64,000 nucleotides of DNA from Brachypterus glaber (lineage: Eukaryota > Arthropoda > Insecta > Coleoptera > Kateretidae): contig OY294047.1 of the NCBI GenBank assembly GCA_958510825.1, forward strand, positions 52,497,365-52,561,364. The letters are read 5' to 3'. The position numbers and the translations under genes were made by a program. The notes under the pieces are model-generated. The model was not told where the DNA came from. It saw only the letters and a program-made list of their open reading frames with translations, and searched no databases. Within the stretch, counting starts at the first letter, position 1; each line of letters begins with the position of its first letter. Positions 23,648 through 34,302 of the stretch are shown piece by piece.

Positions 23648-25523
23648 AGACAAAAACATTTATTATTTACCACGGTAACGAGTTCTCAGTGTAAAGATAT
23701 ATACTCGGCGCATTATCTATCTGAGTAACAAATTGGATCAAGGAAGCTATGATTAGTGGTTTAAAAATGACTTTTAGTAATATTTTTGTAGCCCATTGTG
23801 CTTTTGATAATTTTTAACATTTAGGTTAAATTGACTGTCATTTTACGTCTTACAAATAATAACAAAATCTGTTTAAAAAGTAAAACTTTGTTCAAAATTA
23901 TAATAAAAGTAAGTTTTTATTCATAAAGTGCTATTATAAACTTAAATTTAACATTACCTGAATAATTACGGACCAGTATTATTTTAACCAAAAAATTCTC
24001 TGTTATAGTGTTTACTTCAAAAATTTATAGAGCACTGCATTATATTACTTCATTTAAACAAAATGTTTATAGATTGATGCTTTAGTTTTCTTTTTATGCA
24101 CTTTTCTTGTTATTTCTTCTTGCTAAAGCAAATTATTCGGATTTTTTTATAAATGTCACAATCATTTCTTGATTGACAATAAATTTTAAACAAGATTAAA
24201 ACCTTACATAAAGAACTAAATATATTCTGCCAACCAAATAACAAGAAACAAATGACCATCAACTCAGATAGATAATGAGCGGAGTTTAAAATCATTATTT
24301 TGTCATTGTTAGATTTAAAAAAATCTTTCACTAAAAGGTTCAGGACGTTTTTCGTTTAAAATAAATAAAATATGGTTGGGGTAACATTGGGGTAGAGAAT
24401 GGGGTTATGGGGGAAGTATTTAAACGAGCGTCTGATTAAAATATTGGTAGCAGTAGTAGTTGTAGTAGGAAAACTTTTTGTCATACCCTTGGGTACAACC
24501 AATAGTTTTTTCTCGTGTCAGCAACGTTGCTACGGGTTTTATGGGTTTTTAGATAAGACAAACCGAGACAAACAGAATCCTCAAAAACGCCAGACCTTAC
24601 CTACGTAGTATTTATTTAGGTCAAAAATCCATTGTTTACTATTAAGGGAGGGTCAAATACTATCTAACGAGGAGATTAAATAATCAAATTAATTAATGAG
24701 TTTCCTAACACACAAATGCCATACATTTGTAAATTACAAGCATACCCTAACCTCACAAATCATTACACGTCATCCCATTTCCTTTCAACTTAATATTAAC
24801 GAAGGACTAAAATACTGACACAGTAAAACCTTATTATACACTGAGAGAACTTTTTTGACTTAAAAATGTAGGAATAACATTCCGAAAAACTTATAGACGA
24901 TGGGCGGGAGCTAATTGCTTTCAAATTTTAAAATTTTTCAAAATTTCGTGCAAAAATTTTCAAAAATTTTTTTTGCGTATTTTTAATTAAACTTTTCGCC
25001 AACTCTGATTTTGTTTTGTTAGGGTCATTTCGAAAAAAACTCTACAAAGTTTTTCTAGTCCATGAAACAAAAAACGTAAAAAAACGATCAGCCCGAAAAA
25101 TTTTTACTTTCTCATAAAGAAAGTCTTGTTTTTACATTTGCCTGGATTACTTCTTAAAAACCAGTGTGTATGAGTATGTCAACGTGTCCATTGTCCCCAT
25201 AGAATAATTTGACGCCGCAAAATTTACGATTTTAAGGACAACTGCTTCAAATCCGGTTTCGGCCCGGATTAGTCCGGTGTTTTGGACACTACGGAAATCG
25301 CAAGTACACATCTGGATGTAAGCCAAAACCGAAATTAGGTCACTGGACTACTTTACATGAAGTAGGCCAAAATATTAACATAAATAGACATTTTATTTCG
25401 TCTAAAAAACTTAATGTGTCTAAAATGTTTAGTTTATGAGCAGATTATAAAATCAATATTACACTAGAGACCCTTTATTATTTTTTATAATTTGAAACTT
25501 TTTAATCAAAACTTGTGCCTATA
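23648..25523. other. Unannotated stretch
   Basis: No coding region, RNA or repeat copy recognised within the window. Slightly more GC-balanced DNA at 25190-25330 has no stop-free frame of interest. Confidence 0.5.
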
Positions 25524-25921
25524 CATGGAAAAAAATTATAGCTAAAAGAGCTATAAGACATACCAAGCAAATTACAATCGCTTATTATACAAATATAAGG
25601 CTTCCTTTTACAATTATGGCATTTAGTGTAAAAAATTATATGAAATACTTTAATTGTATAGTGAATAATAAAATATAATAAATAGTACGATATTTATAGC
25701 TTAAATAGATTTAATTAATGTTCCGTGCTAATAATTTTTATAATATAATAAACTTCTGTAAATTTATAATAGTGCCTGTAATAAATATAATCGTTTCAAA
25801 TTTATTTGTAACATTGTTAGTTTTCGTGTCCCTTATAATATATAGCTTAAATCACTAAAATTTGCCACTGTTATCAAATATCTTATAATTTATAGCGCAG
25901 AGCCCACTATTTCTTTCCGTG
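25524..25921 (-). mobile_element. TIR element D, copy 3 (minus strand)
   Basis: The reverse complement matches the 6192 and 32622 copies end to end. Left terminus CATGGAAAAAAATTATAGC and right terminus TTTCTTTCCGTG. An (AATAC)n-like run (ACAATACAATACAATA) abuts the right end at 25922-25955. Confidence 0.8.
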
Positions 25922-26734
25922 CACAATACAATACTATACAATACAATACAATAAAATAAAAGGTGATTATGTAAAAACACAAATTCGCTTTGTATTTCTT
26001 TAAAACCTAATGGGCTGATAACTACAAACAGTACTACCCAAAAAAGAAAAATCGTGGCAGGTATGGATTTAGGTCGAAAAGTTTTACTAAAAAATTTGGA
26101 TATGTGAGTGCGCCCCAAAACCTTTTAGCGGGATCAGTTATCACTGATCATTCATTCTGTAAAAAGTTACTATACCCTGACAGAAATGTTGTATATTACA
26201 ACTATTTTTTGTAACATAAATATATTATACGATACAAAAAACAGTTGTAGAATTAAGAATTAACAAGATAAGATTGTAATAAATACAACAGCAAATGTTA
26301 TCTTATATTTAGTACTATGTTGTATTAATAACGATATAATTTTATCAGTGTAGAAAATGTGAAGATCTTAGTGCGCCCAAAACCTTGTAAACTAGTGTGA
26401 TTAGGCTTTCTGTAAAAAGTAACTATATGGGAAAGTATTGTTTTTAAGTAGCATTGAGTTGAATTGAGTTATAAAAAAGTCAAAATCTTTTATATTTTTT
26501 TGTACAAATGATTATGGAATAAAATTAATTCCAAACATCAAAAAAAAAGTCCAAACTGACGAACAAAAAGATGTTGATTTATTTACGGGTTCGATTTTAA
26601 TAAAAAAAATATTTCTCAAAAACACCTTATTTAATTATTTTATTTTTTCTATAGAAATTTCTATTTAACCTTAAACTACTCATAGATTTTTTTGTAACTT
26701 ATTTCTGAATCACCCTATATGTGGGGGGAGAAAA

Positions 26735-26785
26735 ATAGTTGTAAGGAACAGTAATAACAGCTAGCGACATCTGGTGCTAGAAATT
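26735..26785 (+). repeat. Short fragment related to the hammerhead element interior
   Basis: GTTGTAAGGAACAG..ATAACAGCTAGCGACATCT matches 28830-28868 (GTTGTAAGGAAAAG..AAACAGCTAGCGACATCT) with few differences. The ribozyme segment itself is not present here. Confidence 0.6.
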
Positions 26786-27880
26786 ACAAATTTTTATGGT
26801 TTTATGATTTAAAAAGTGTGTTAAAAATGACAGAGACAGCAAGCATTATTATTTTAAATAAGAAAAAAACATTGAATTTCTCTCGATATACTTGCCAAAA
26901 TATTACTTTTTATATTTTATTTTAAACCCCCCCTAGGGCCCTATAACCTAAATGGATTTTTTTTTAAATTTTTTTGGCTGTTTCTACCAATCAAAATATC
27001 GCATAGACAAAACAGTTACCAAAGACGGACACAGACGTACGGGGAGACAGAGTGACGGACAGACGCACGAACGGACAGTCCATCTATTTCTCTTTAATTT
27101 CTCTTTAATTTAATGCATTTTGGTACGAAAAGATTTAATTTTTGATAAACATTTTAATTGTATAAAAATATATATATACTCACTTTTTCTACTGAGGACT
27201 GCGAATAGTATACAACGGCCTTAATTAATATTTTTTGTACCCATTCAATACATTGAAATTCTTTTATTTATGTTTTTGTAAATATATTTTAATTAAAATA
27301 AAACTGATAGAGGTTTGTAAATAAATATGAATAAATATAAAATAAAATTGGATGTTTTATAAAAACTGTTTAGTTAAATACTAGTATCAGCTGATAACGT
27401 AAAAAAAAACAAATATAAATAAAATTGTTCTAAATTCAGTTACATTTATATGTCAAACCTTTAAAACACGATTTACCGGTTAAAAATCTATACTAAAAAA
27501 ATAGAAACACGACATTTTGGAGGTGCAAAGGTGTCCAAGTTGTTACGTAACATACCAAAAAGTTTTTAACCTAATTTTAGGCTAAAATGACCCGGTTAAG
27601 AAAATGAAAATCCTACGTTTGTACGGTAGGTTAAAAAATATATAAACAATTAAAGAAAATGAAAATTTGGTATTAATGGGAAAGCTCATTGAAGCCCGTG
27701 CAGTTTTTAATGATAAGTGTGCCTACTCCATTTTTATAATTGAAAAACTTTTTTGCCCCACAAGCTCCTGCAAGAAAATTGTGGGGATTCAGACACTTTT
27801 CATCAGCAGACCTAGGTTCTTAATATGCATGCCAAGTTTCAAACTTCCAGATGTTTGGGAAGTATAAAAAACTTTGAAAG

Positions 27881-27883
<3 letters not shown>

Positions 27884-27908
<25 letters not shown>
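27884..27908. repeat. (GACA)n microsatellite
   Basis: Six to seven GACA units. GACAGACAGAC-type motifs recur at 22244, 27015-27080, 35320, 47284 and, as the complement, 55738-55792. Confidence 0.9.
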
Positions 27909-27912
<4 letters not shown>

Positions 27913-28594
27913 CCTTGCTGATTTTATAGGCAGTCGTTATTAGCCCATGTACTACAATGTAGTATACCTATGTTTGGCTGACGAATCCTTTATACTGTAT
28001 ATATTTTGGATTAAAACATATCTATCTATCTATCTATGTAGTATTACTACATAGGTACATACACAGTAAAGTCATAAGCGCATAGATAAAAAACGGATGT
28101 AAAACACGTTACTCGTGTGCAGGTGAGCGCGGATAAGCTCGCTGTATACCAAATACACCACTGTATCAAGCTAGAGCATATTTAACTGTGTCTTCTGCGA
28201 CGTCTGTTATTAATACATCAAAATTAAAGTAATGGATATATTTATCTTGTAAACAGACAAAACGATCGCATATAAACACTTTGTATCGACATAAAAACAT
28301 AATATGTTACCTAAACATAATATGTTTAGGTAAGAAATTTAATCTACTAGAGTGCACTCGAGTGGTAATATAACAATAAAACAAGTCTTTCCCCCTTCAA
28401 TTTTCAACTGTTAAAATAACAACCTAATCTGTTTTGCTGTCATAAACGACTGTCATTTAATTTAGATTGACGCCCTAATCTATTTCCTTCTTGGATTTCC
28501 CCTTGCTCCACGGTAATATGCGAGAGAGGCCGGAGAATCTTGTGTTCTAAATTACCTAGAACCAGTCCGCTTATAATATTGGAAATATGCATAA

Positions 28595-28652
28595 GGGAAC
28601 GTTCAAGTATTACGTAACGCAAATTTTAATCATTTTGAACTTTTTTACTGAA
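28595..28652. mobile_element. PIF/Harbinger-like MITE F, partial copy interrupted by hammerhead element
   Basis: Begins GGGAACGTTCAAGTATTACG after TAA, like the copies at 17498 and 33852. The sequence is broken at 28652 by the 906 bp insertion and resumes after its target duplication at 29571. The opposite TIR was not found. Confidence 0.55.
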
Positions 28653-28705
28653 TCTATATAAAACATTTTACTATTCCTTAAAACGACTTTTGTTTGATTA
28701 ACGCA

Positions 28706-28782
28706 GTCGTCCCTCCGAAGTGACTGATCGATTTCGTGCTTTTTAGCACTCTTCAGAGCCACATATCGGTAGTAGGGACAAC
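28706..28782 (-). ncRNA. Type I hammerhead self-cleaving ribozyme, copy 1
   Basis: On the minus strand: outer stem I GUUGUCCCU (28782-28774) pairs with AGGGACGAC (28714-28706). Inner stem I GUGGCU pairs with AGUCAC (6 bp, one G-U). Then come core CUGAAGA, stem II GUGC/GCAC with a UAAAAA loop, and core GAAA. A minimal stem III (UCGA) leads to U16.1 and C17. Every conserved hammerhead core base is present, and the predicted cut is between 28726 and 28725. The stem III segment AUCGAU is its own complement, so a dimer with a shared 6-bp stem III is possible. Confidence 0.9.
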
Positions 28783-28815
28783 TACGAAAATCAAATCCTT
28801 TCCATATATCTCCAT

Positions 28816-29001
28816 ATGGAGATTAAAAATCGTTGTAAGGAAAAGCAAAAACAGCTAGCGACATCTACTGCTAAAAGCAGAGACTGGATAAACCTATCGA
28901 CAGTCCAAAAAAGGAAGCAGTTATTGGTTTCAAGAACCTATTGCACGCTGTCGATAGGGGGCAGATTAATCAATGCCACGGTGTACATTGCCGCCAATTG
29001 A
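28816..29001 (+). other. Interior of the monomer; 61-codon frame of doubtful meaning
   Basis: A short open frame (MEIKNRCKEKQKQLATSTAK...) spans the non-ribozyme part of the monomer. Part of it is mirrored in 29223-29389 on the other strand. It shows no RT, GIY-YIG or other motif, and I do not call it a gene. Confidence 0.3.
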
Positions 29002-29141
29002 ATCCTAAACGCTAGGAGGGCACCTTTTACAGTGGTATCTGAATTAATAAACTAAATTAAATTGTTTGATATTTACAAATTTAAAAAATCTATATAAAAC
29101 ATTTTACTATTCCTTAAAACGACTTTTGTTTGATTAACGCA

Positions 29142-29218
29142 GTCGTCCCTCCGAAGTGACTGATCGATTTCGTGCTTTTTAGCACTCTTCAGAGCCACAT
29201 ATCGGTAGTAGGGACAAC
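29142..29218 (-). ncRNA. Type I hammerhead self-cleaving ribozyme, copy 2
   Basis: Base for base the same 77-nt segment as copy 1, same strand, 436 bp further along. The predicted cut is between 29162 and 29161. Two same-strand ribozymes would release a 436-nt monomer RNA from a minus-strand transcript. Confidence 0.9.
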
Positions 29219-29391
29219 TACGACAGCGTGCAATAGGTTCTTGAAACCAATAACTGCTTCCTTTTTTGGACTGTCGATAGGTTTATCCAGTCTCTGCTTT
29301 TAGCAGTAGATGTCGCTAGCTGTTTTTGCTTTTCCTTACAACGATTTTTAATCTCCATATAGAGATATATGGAAAGGATTTGATTTTCGTA

Positions 29392-29468
29392 GTTGTCCCT
29401 ACTACCGATATGTGGCTCTGAAGAGTGCTAAAAAGCACGAAATCGATCAGTCACTTCGGAGGGACGAC
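29392..29468 (+). ncRNA. Type I hammerhead self-cleaving ribozyme, copy 3 (inverted)
   Basis: Plus-strand copy. Outer stem I is 29392-29400/29460-29468 and inner stem I is 29412-29417/29449-29454. Core CUGAAGA is 29418-29424, stem II 29425-29428/29435-29438, GAAA 29439-29442, UCGA 29443-29446 and UC 29447-29448. The predicted cut is after 29448. Its sequence is the same as copies 1 and 2. Confidence 0.9.
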
Positions 29469-29847
29469 TGCGTTAATCAAACAAAAGTCGTTTTAAGGAA
29501 TAGTAAAATGTTTTATATAGATTTTTTAAATTTGTAAATATCAAACAATTTAATTTAGTTTTTTACTGAATAATATGTTATATTCTGTTATAATTAATTA
29601 ATTTATAATATTTGCCATGCTCATTTTTTATCCAATGGCAAAATATTGTTGCATTTTGTCCATTAAAAATTATAAGCAATGACATGTCTTTGCAGTTCAA
29701 GGAAAATCAAGTGGCAGATATCAATTGTCTATAAAATTTACTTCTACTAGGAGAGAAAAAATTATTATTGCTATAGGTGAAGAAAATTAATTTCACAGTC
29801 TGAAAACATGAAATAATGGTATGTTCTAAAGCTAGTAGTGAAAAAAA

Positions 29848-30275
29848 AATGTCTGTTCTGGGCTTGGGACCCACCTATTCTTATGTATTTTGGGATGCTG
29901 AATACGAATCTGTCATAAAAAAGGCATTTCATGGGCTCATTTTTTTGCTACACTAAAATTGCAGATAAGATTTTCATAATTTTAGACAGTTTTTTCAGTG
30001 TAGCAAAAATATTAGCCCATGCGTTGCCTTTTGTATGAGAGATTCGTTTTCAGCAGCCCAAAATACATAAGAATAGGTGGGTCTTAACCCCAGCACAGAC
30101 AACTTTTTTTGTGGGCCACCAAAAAAAAAGATGTTGTCCGTGTTGGGGTTGAGACTCACCTATTCTTATGTATTTTGGATGCTGAAGACGAATCTGTCGT
30201 AAAAAAGCATTTCATGGGCTCATTTTTTTGTTACACTGAAATAACATGAGATTTTTAGCATTTTAGACTTTTTCG
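29848..30275. repeat. Three-armed inverted/direct repeat (family O)
   Basis: Arms at 29848-29970 and 29985-30103 are reverse complements (CCACCTATTCTTATGTATTT, GCTGAATACGAATCTG). A third arm at about 30131-30275 repeats the left arm directly. The core ATGTATTTTG.G..GCTGAAT also occurs at 43989 and, in reverse, at about 40960, on either side of the long LINE. Non-coding. Confidence 0.8.
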
Positions 30276-31225
30276 TTTGGAAATATATATTTTTGATAAC
30301 ACCTACATTTACCACGTAGTTACTTCTGGTGGACGTCAATATCTAGTAATTTATTAATATTAATAGAAGGCCGTGTGTCGGTAATCTAGGTATCAAATAA
30401 ATCAATAAAGATGTCTTATGATTTATTCGACTAATTTAGAGCAGTTTTGAACCTTATTACCAGGACGGGATTGAATCCCCGGGATTCAGGAGGTGTGAGC
30501 GGGTGTTACACTCCCAATATTCCCTTACATTCGGTTATTTTGGCCTTATACATAAAAAAGTAGGAAATTGCTTCAGAAAAAATACAATATATTATTATAT
30601 TATTATATTATTTTTTTCACGTTTTAGGTTTTCTTAGAAACAAAAAACCTCAGGTTTCCGCAAAAATAAAATCGCATTGATACAAAGGCACACAAAAAAA
30701 ATAACATAACTCTTAACCATCATACTTTTTTGGTATTTTTGTGCGCTGAAAACGAATCTGACAGTTAAAGACAGTGAAAACGCCTGCTGACCCCCTAATT
30801 TTTTTTAAAACAACTGCAAAAAAGAATACTGAACGGGCTAGCTCGAGATCTTCAAAGTGCTCCCTAAAGTATCGAATTTCAGGAGTGTCCGAAGACAATT
30901 TTAATCAGAAAGTCTAAAATTATATTTTTTCGAATTTCAGCCAAATCTGATCGAAACCGCTTTGTCATAAAGCCGGTGCACCGCGGTGCTCAACAATTTC
31001 AAAGTGCTCTAGCACCTAAATACACTGCCAAAAGTAAACTGAATATTCGGTTACAAATTGATAGGAAATCGGAAGTTAATATTCTATACAATTGTACTTT
31101 AATTTTTGTTACAAACATGTAACATTTCATGTCCGTCCTTAAATATTAAAGTACGTGACTTTAGAACTATAGTTTTAAAGCGTATGTATATAAACGTTTG
31201 TGGCAAATCGTTTTATAAAGCAGCT
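30276..31225. other. Unannotated stretch
   Basis: A B-box-like sequence (GGGATTGAATCCCC at 30468) is present, but I could not find a convincing A box or tRNA fold. Frames are short. No gene called. Confidence 0.45.
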
Positions 31226-31235
31226 AGGGTCCTTT

Positions 31236-31344
31236 GATCAAATGATGTATCATCTAGATGACTGCGGATTGCACAATGGATCTCAGGTCTGAGTGCCGTG
31301 GCTATTACTTGGTAATAACCACACCGCTTCTGATGATGATGATG
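31236..31344 (+). mobile_element. Short RTE-like retroposon tail with 10-bp target duplication
   Basis: A 109 bp insertion flanked by AGGGTCCTTT on both sides (31226-31235 and 31345-31354). It contains a small hairpin (GGCTATTAC/GTAATAACC) and ends in TGATGATGATGATG. A GAT-rich 3' end is typical of RTE-clade LINEs and their SINEs. It is too short to encode anything. Confidence 0.65.
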
Positions 31345-31578
31345 AGGGTCCTTTTAAAGGGGATTTTAAAGGGGATTTCCTTACTACATCTCAGAAACTG
31401 ACCAATTTTTGGCATGAAATTGACGTTAAAATAAAATCAACTTTTTGACCAGGGAAATATTCGTCACTGGAAAAAGTTTTTGTTATGGCATGAAAGAATA
31501 ATCCCTACTAGTAAACCATATTATAAATTTTATCTCATTAGTTCACTTATGATGTAAGAAATTTGACTAATATACCTA

Positions 31579-31789
31579 TGGTCTGTTTCATCAAGCAAGA
31601 TAGTAAATTAAAAATCGCACAGTGAATATTTTTATAACAGGTTCGAATATTGGATGTGCGAATATACTGCGTAGTTTATTTTATAAATCATAACTCTATT
31701 CTATACACAAACATATACTATTCAAACCTGTTGTAAAAATATTTACTGTGCGATTTTTAATTTACTACCTTGCTTGAAAAAACAGACCA
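31579..31789. mobile_element. TIR element K, 211 bp
   Basis: TIRs of about 70 bp begin TGGTCTGTTTCATCAAGCAA and include GTAAATTAAAAATCGCACAG. TA is present on both sides (31577-31578, 31790-31791). Related copies at 20840 and 36861. A palindromic MITE with TA duplication, compatible with Tc1/mariner. Confidence 0.75.
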
Positions 31790-31794
31790 TAGTA

Positions 31795-32620
31795 CAAAAT
31801 ACCAGTAGTAAGGTCCCACAACGACTAAACTAAATAAATGAAAATGCCCCTTAAAAAGGGCCTATAGTTTCCTTGGAGCAGAAGGTTTGGACTTTGGTTT
31901 TATATTAAAACATTATTTTTCAGACACGGAATGAGTGATTATTATCTACTTTTATCTAACGTCGATAAAACAACGTTAAATTAGTATCAGAATTTTAATT
32001 ATTTTAATAGATCGACTGACTGAATTGAAAATAGCAATCAACAGGTATATTTGTATTGACAATTCAACAAGTCCAATCTATTATTAATTAATTGAATAAA
32101 CAAAATGCAAAATGAAAAAAAAACAGTAAAAATAATATTTTTGTTTATATAAAGCTCGATTAAATATATCTGGTGTACCATATCGTGCAAAATATAAAAA
32201 GACCAACAAAATTTGGCATGCACCTACTTCTTAAGAAGAAGTAGCATGCCAAATTTTAAAAAGAAAAAAAAATTAAAAATGCGACTTTAATGGCGCACAT
32301 ATTTATCTAAAATCGTACTATAGAATTTTATCAATTGCTGAAGTGGTATGACTGGTGCCCATTTCATTTTGGGTTTAAATTTGGCACATATTTATATTTA
32401 TGCATATTGCATAAAATAATACAAGAGGTATGTTATATTAAAAAACATAGTGTCTTATAAATAAAGAATTTAATTTTTATTTATTTTTTTCTAATTTTCA
32501 AATGAATTGAGACAGACCCTGAGTTCATTTTTGATTTTTTGAGATAAAATTTGGCACAGACACACTTTGGGAACGACTTGCTGGAACCAAACGAGATCAT
32601 GAACACTCCCCTGAAACCGT
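31795..32620. other. Stretch with hairpin 32207-32257
   Basis: AAAATTTGGCATGC...TACTTCTT pairs with AAGAAGTA.GCATGCCAAATTTT, giving ~22-bp arms. Otherwise no gene or repeat copy recognised. Confidence 0.6.
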
Positions 32621-32621
32621 A

Positions 32622-33046
32622 CACGGAAAGAAATTAGTGGGCTCTGCGCTATACATTATAAGATATTTGGTAACAGTGGCAAATTATAGTGATTTAAGCT
32701 ATAGATTATAAGGGACACAATAACTAATAATGTTAAAAATAAATTGGAAACGATTATATATATTACAGACACGATTATATTTATTACAGGCACTATTATA
32801 AATTTACAGAAATTTTATTATATTATAAAAATTATTAGCACGGACAATAATTAAATCTATTTAAGCTATAAATGCCATACTATTTGTTATATTTTATTAT
32901 TCACTAAACAATTAAAGTATTTCATATAAATTTTTACACTGACTGCCATAATTGTAAGAGAAAGCCTTGTATTTATATAATAAGCGATTATAATTTGCTT
33001 GGTATATGTGTTATAGCGCTCCTAGCTATAATTTTTTTTTTCCTTG
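32622..33046 (+). mobile_element. TIR element D, copy 4
   Basis: Ends CACGGAAAGAAATTAG and TTTTTTTCCTTG. TA on both sides (32620-32621, 33047-33048). Matches 6192-6613 throughout. Confidence 0.8.
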
Positions 33047-33048
33047 TA

Positions 33049-33465
33049 CCTGGACTTTATAAAAGAAACAGGGATGATATGAGGAGATCTGTGCGGTTAA
33101 CACAAAGGTCCCTAGGGACCAGGTGTTGAGGGCTGTGAACCCCGCACTGAACTAAACTAACTAACTAAGTTTAGATGAAGTGTTGCTTAGAAGTTTTTAT
33201 TTAGCTTTGAAAAATTTGTAACCTTTGTAACATTTGTAACCCTGTATAATATATTATTAAAAAGTCATATAAAACTACATATTAATATCAGACAGATCAA
33301 TATGAGACGTTAAAAGCAAATCCACTATCGCTAATGCATTCATGTCTACGTGTAATAATTCTTTTGTTTGTCACAAACTTTGAAGTCTGGAATAATGACA
33401 AACTTTATGCTGAGGCATTGAATACATGAAGCTCGATATGAAGCTATTATATGCAAAAATATATA
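33049..33465. other. Unannotated stretch
   Basis: GGTCCCTAGGGACC is a perfect 14-bp palindrome at 33107-33120. No gene recognised. Confidence 0.5.
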
Positions 33466-33690
33466 GGGTTATTATTTTAAATGGTACAGCCGTTGTAACT
33501 TTTGAACGGGATGAGATATACACTTTAAATTTGGAAAGTTTATATCACATAACAAAAACTATCATTTGCCATATTTCTTAATTTTTTATTCGGTAAGGCA
33601 GCGCCATGGAGGCAGTGGGGGACAGTATTTTAAATTGTCCTAGGTCTTGTGATACATCATTTTAAATGGCTTAAAATTCTCTATTTCACC
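33466..33690 (-). mobile_element. Fragment of the 61.25-kb TIR element, reverse orientation
   Basis: Its complement matches 61850-62060: AGTTT.AAATTTAAAGT, TGCCATATTT, TTCGGTAAGG, TCTTGTGATAC and ATTTTAAATGGTAC are shared. Neither terminus is preserved intact. Confidence 0.7.
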
Positions 33691-33851
33691 ATGTAAGTAT
33701 TGTTTTATATTTGTATAAAGTTTTTTTTTTTCTTTAAAATTGATTAAATTGTCAATTTTTTAAAAATTAATTTTGGAAATGAAATTTACAACTTATTCGA
33801 ATTTCAAGATCCATTACTACTAAAATTACAACTTTTTTTTTTAAGTTGTAA

Positions 33852-34302
33852 GGGAGCGTTCAAGTATTACGTCACGCAAAATTTGTTACGCAACATTTTA
33901 CAAAAAGTAAAAAAAAATGAAAGGAAATTTTGCTTTATGGTTTAAACCGGTTTTCAACCGGTTATTTCTTCCGTGTTTTAACCCAAAACCGGTCTGATGT
34001 AATTTCCGAAACCGGTTAACCGAAAACCGGTTATTGGCTATGGTTTTCCATCTCTAATTGTTTTTGTTTAGAGGATTTAGTTAACTGTTAACCAGGCCGT
34101 GTGCAATAAAATTTGCAAGGAATCCGTCTCTTTAGGCATAAATCATTGTTAAAAACGTGATCCAATAAACATTTTATAATATAAGTTTATAATTTTTTAA
34201 TTGTTACGTAACATTTTTACTGACACCCCCCCCCCTCTGTAACGCGGCGTAATGTTTTCGAGACCCCCCCCCTAGCGCGTTACGTAATACTTGAACGCTC
34301 CC
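33852..34302. mobile_element. PIF/Harbinger-like MITE F, 451 bp copy
   Basis: TIR GGGAGCGTTCAAGTATTACG on both ends, with TAA on each side (33849-33851, 34303-34305). The interior matches the reverse complement of about 49565-49930, including AACCGGTTA motifs and ACGTGATCCAATAAACATTT. Non-coding. Confidence 0.75.

Larger units (their letters stand above)
25956..28594. other. Stretch with repeat fragments and microsatellites
   Basis: A block GTGAGTGCGCCCCAAAACC...TGTAAAAAGTTACTATA near 26105-26175 recurs diverged at about 26370-26435. CTTATTTCTGAATCACCCTA at 26700-26722 matches the right terminus of the element ending at 62150. 26735-26785 resembles the interior of the hammerhead element. Microsatellites: (GACA)n at 27884-27908 and (CTAT)n at 28019-28036. 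No gene seen. Confidence 0.55.
28653..29558. mobile_element. Hammerhead-bearing retroelement derivative (Penelope-like/retrozyme-like), 906 bp
   Basis: Flanked by a perfect 12-bp direct repeat TTTTTTACTGAA (28641-28652 and 29559-29570), so it inserted as one unit. A 436-bp monomer (28653-29088) is followed by the start of a second monomer (29089-29223). The rest (29221-29521) is the reverse complement of 28653-28953, and 29522-29558 is the reverse complement of 29052-29088. Each copy of the first ~135 bp carries a hammerhead ribozyme. No reverse transcriptase is encoded. Variable-length target duplications, tandem plus inverted copies and type I hammerheads are known for Penelope-like elements and for non-autonomous retrozymes. 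The choice between them is inference. Confidence 0.75.

Noticed and set aside
27965..27985. CTGACGA motif near 27969 (and at 7793 and, reversed, 37446)
   Set aside because: No stem II or GAAA at the required spacing; chance matches.
30434..30520. Possible tRNA or SINE head near GGGATTGAATCCCC
   Set aside because: The B-box-like string is symmetric and no A box or clover-leaf arms could be found at the right distance.
31316..31335. CTGATGATGATGATGAGG as a possible hammerhead core
   Set aside because: CTGATGA is present only as part of a trinucleotide run; no stem II plus GAAA follows.
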